A stretch of DNA of 64,000 nucleotides from Chloroflexota bacterium. Its GTDB lineage: Bacteria; Chloroflexota; Anaerolineae; B4-G1; SLSP01. Shown piece after piece: positions 62,985-64,000 of the stretch. Position numbers and translations under genes: made by a program. Under the pieces are notes generated by a model. It was not told the origin of the DNA, searched no databases, and was given only the letters and a program-made list of their open reading frames with translations. Position 1 is the stretch's first letter. Every line of letters begins with the position of its first letter. The stretch spans positions 62,001 to 126,000 of the forward strand of contig JAIOAX010000001.1 of the NCBI GenBank assembly GCA_019873645.1, read 5' to 3'.

Positions 62985-64000
62985 CTATTTTACCCGCGAT
63001 GCCGCAATGCGCAAACCCGTGATGTTCCCCTGAAGATTCCTGACGGTCAGCGGCAGATACACCCATGAGGAAGGCTGCCAGTATTCGTAAGCGCCGATAT
63101 CCGGCTGCGCGTCGCGGGGATGGTTTTCCAGGTCGATCGTCGGCGCGCTTGTAGCCGTGCCCGCGTTGATCGCCGGGCTGCCGGCCTGGAGGTGATAGTT
63201 GCCCGTCTGCCCCCAGGCCGGTTGCACGAAGCGCGGGTCGCCGCACAGGTTCCCCGCACCCAGGGAAGCGATGTTGGCGCAGGTGTAGGTCGTCTCGCCA
63301 TGCGTCAGCAAGGTCTCATTCTGCGGCAGATAGAAAAGCGAATGAGTGATGGTCAACACGCTGGCCGCATTGACATAGATGGGGCAATTCTCTCCGCGCC
63401 CACTGAAGATGACGTTGCGTATCGTGAGCAGCGCCGGCACGTCGGAACCATACAGTACATACATCAAGTAGTTTTGACCAAGAGCGTCATCTACAGTGAC
63501 GTTGACGATCTCGAAACGCGCATTAGTCTGCCCCTCCGGTTCAATGACAATGGCCGCCCATGGGGTAGGATCAGGGTTGCCGTCGCCGCGTCCGTAGATC
63601 AGGGTATTCTCAACGCGGCTATTGGCGCCCCACAATTTGACCCCATCACACGAGTTGTTGGCGACAATCGCACGGCGGATGGTGGTATTGGCGGCCTTGG
63701 AATCCAGCCCATCGCCGTAATTGTGCTCGGCGCGGGTATCCTCGATGAGAATTGGCCCCTGCGAAGGTTCAATGCCGAAGCCGTCAGGGCGGTCGTAGGG
63801 GCGATTGGAGCCATCGCCGCCCTGATAATAGTGCCCGCTCCAGGCAAGCAGGCTGCCGCGGATGGTTACATTGCGCCAGCCGCCGTGCTCGCCCAATGGA
63901 CCGCCCAGCGCGCCAAAGCCGGCATATTCAATACGGCAGTTAAGGATTTGCAGGTCCTCCACATCCTGGAAGTTCATGCCGAATTCGTCTACGTGGTGGA
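62985..64000 (-). CDS. Secreted right-handed beta-helix protein (5' end outside window)
   Basis: The frame is open to the window edge, so the N-terminus is missing; about 338 residues are seen. It has parallel beta-helix (pectate-lyase-like) coils: FQDVEDLQILNCRIEYAGFG, WRNVTIRGSLLAWSG, GPILIEDTRAEHNYGDGLD, NTTIRRAIVANNSCDGVKLWG, ALLTIRNVIFSGRGENCPIYVN, ending in the HLQAGSPAINAGTATSAP ... PDIGAYEYW motif typical of such proteins. After it comes SSWVYLPLTVRN, the YLPL motif also found in two other secreted proteins here. It probably acts on or binds polysaccharide outside the cell. Confidence 0.8.
   Translation of the reverse strand, partial: HHVDEFGMNFQDVEDLQILNCRIEYAGFGALGGPLGEHGGWRNVTIRGSLLAWSGHYYQGGDGSNRPYDRPDGFGIEPSQGPILIEDTRAEHNYGDGLDSKAANTTIRRAIVANNSCDGVKLWGANSRVENTLIYGRGDGNPDPTPWAAIVIEPEGQTNARFEIVNVTVDDALGQNYLMYVLYGSDVPALLTIRNVIFSGRGENCPIYVNAASVLTITHSLFYLPQNETLLTHGETTYTCANIASLGAGNLCGDPRFVQPAWGQTGNYHLQAGSPAINAGTATSAPTIDLENHPRDAQPDIGAYEYWQPSSWVYLPLTVRNLQGNITGLRIAASRVK

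Overview
The window reads as chromosomal DNA of a high-GC bacterium, most likely a Chloroflexota member of the Anaerolineae type, possibly assembled from a metagenome. That placement is inferred from three things: giant LamG/FG-GAP surface proteins, a recurring 'YLPL(V/I/T)' motif in secreted proteins, and many DUF433/DUF5615, PIN and YafQ toxin-antitoxin pairs together with a RecD2 helicase. No rRNA, tRNA or CRISPR array was seen.

Layout. 1-5.2 kb: a small membrane protein, two GNAT proteins, a membrane-anchored zinc-ribbon/OB-fold protein and a TctA-like permease. 5.2-10.4 kb (minus): two tandem paralogous beta-propeller lipoproteins behind a clan GH-A glycosidase lipoprotein. 10.7-12.6 kb (plus): a zinc-ribbon membrane protein, a sugar isomerase-like TIM barrel and a DUF1667 protein, bounded by a promoter and a terminator. 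12.6-20.5 kb: a PIN toxin pair, a GHMP sugar kinase, a decayed DUF433/DUF5615 pair, L-fucose isomerase, and the overlapping ugd, pfkB-family kinase and M16 peptidase genes (sugar and cell-envelope metabolism). 20.5-22.2 kb: a scrapyard with a dispersed repeat, a dead IS5-family element and another transposase fragment. 22.4-44.0 kb: a single gene for a 7,193-residue surface protein. 44-56.5 kb: an F420-type oxidoreductase, recD2, several toxin-antitoxin loci, a Gfo/Idh/MocA oxidoreductase, an M20 peptidase, a two-component system and a GH114-like lipoprotein. 56.5-61.6 kb: a shikimate operon aroC, aroK-aroB (fused) and aroQ-aminotransferase (fused). 61.7-64 kb: tyrS and a truncated beta-helix secreted protein.

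The most unusual thing is a family of mosaic low-complexity cassettes. They are built from 8-bp units (gaatcagc, gaatcggc, gaatgagc) joined to blocks such as ccaatcccc, ccaaaatcc, accgatta, cacgaatta, ggcaag and actacttg. They lie between genes, where they often supply the stop codon and C-terminal residues of the upstream gene or touch the start codon of the downstream gene. They are also inserted in frame inside essential or conserved genes (recD2, aroB, the aroQ N-terminus, the aroQ-aminotransferase junction, the giant surface protein), where they are translated into ISESANQR-like and NPQS-like peptides. All five in-gene copies have the same orientation, in which the commonest unit is stop-free in every frame.

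The second notable object is the giant protein. Its domains look nested: a complete CARDB/Ig/FG-GAP/cadherin-like block of exactly 1,124 codons interrupts an LVIVD beta-propeller, which itself seems to interrupt an Ig-like domain.
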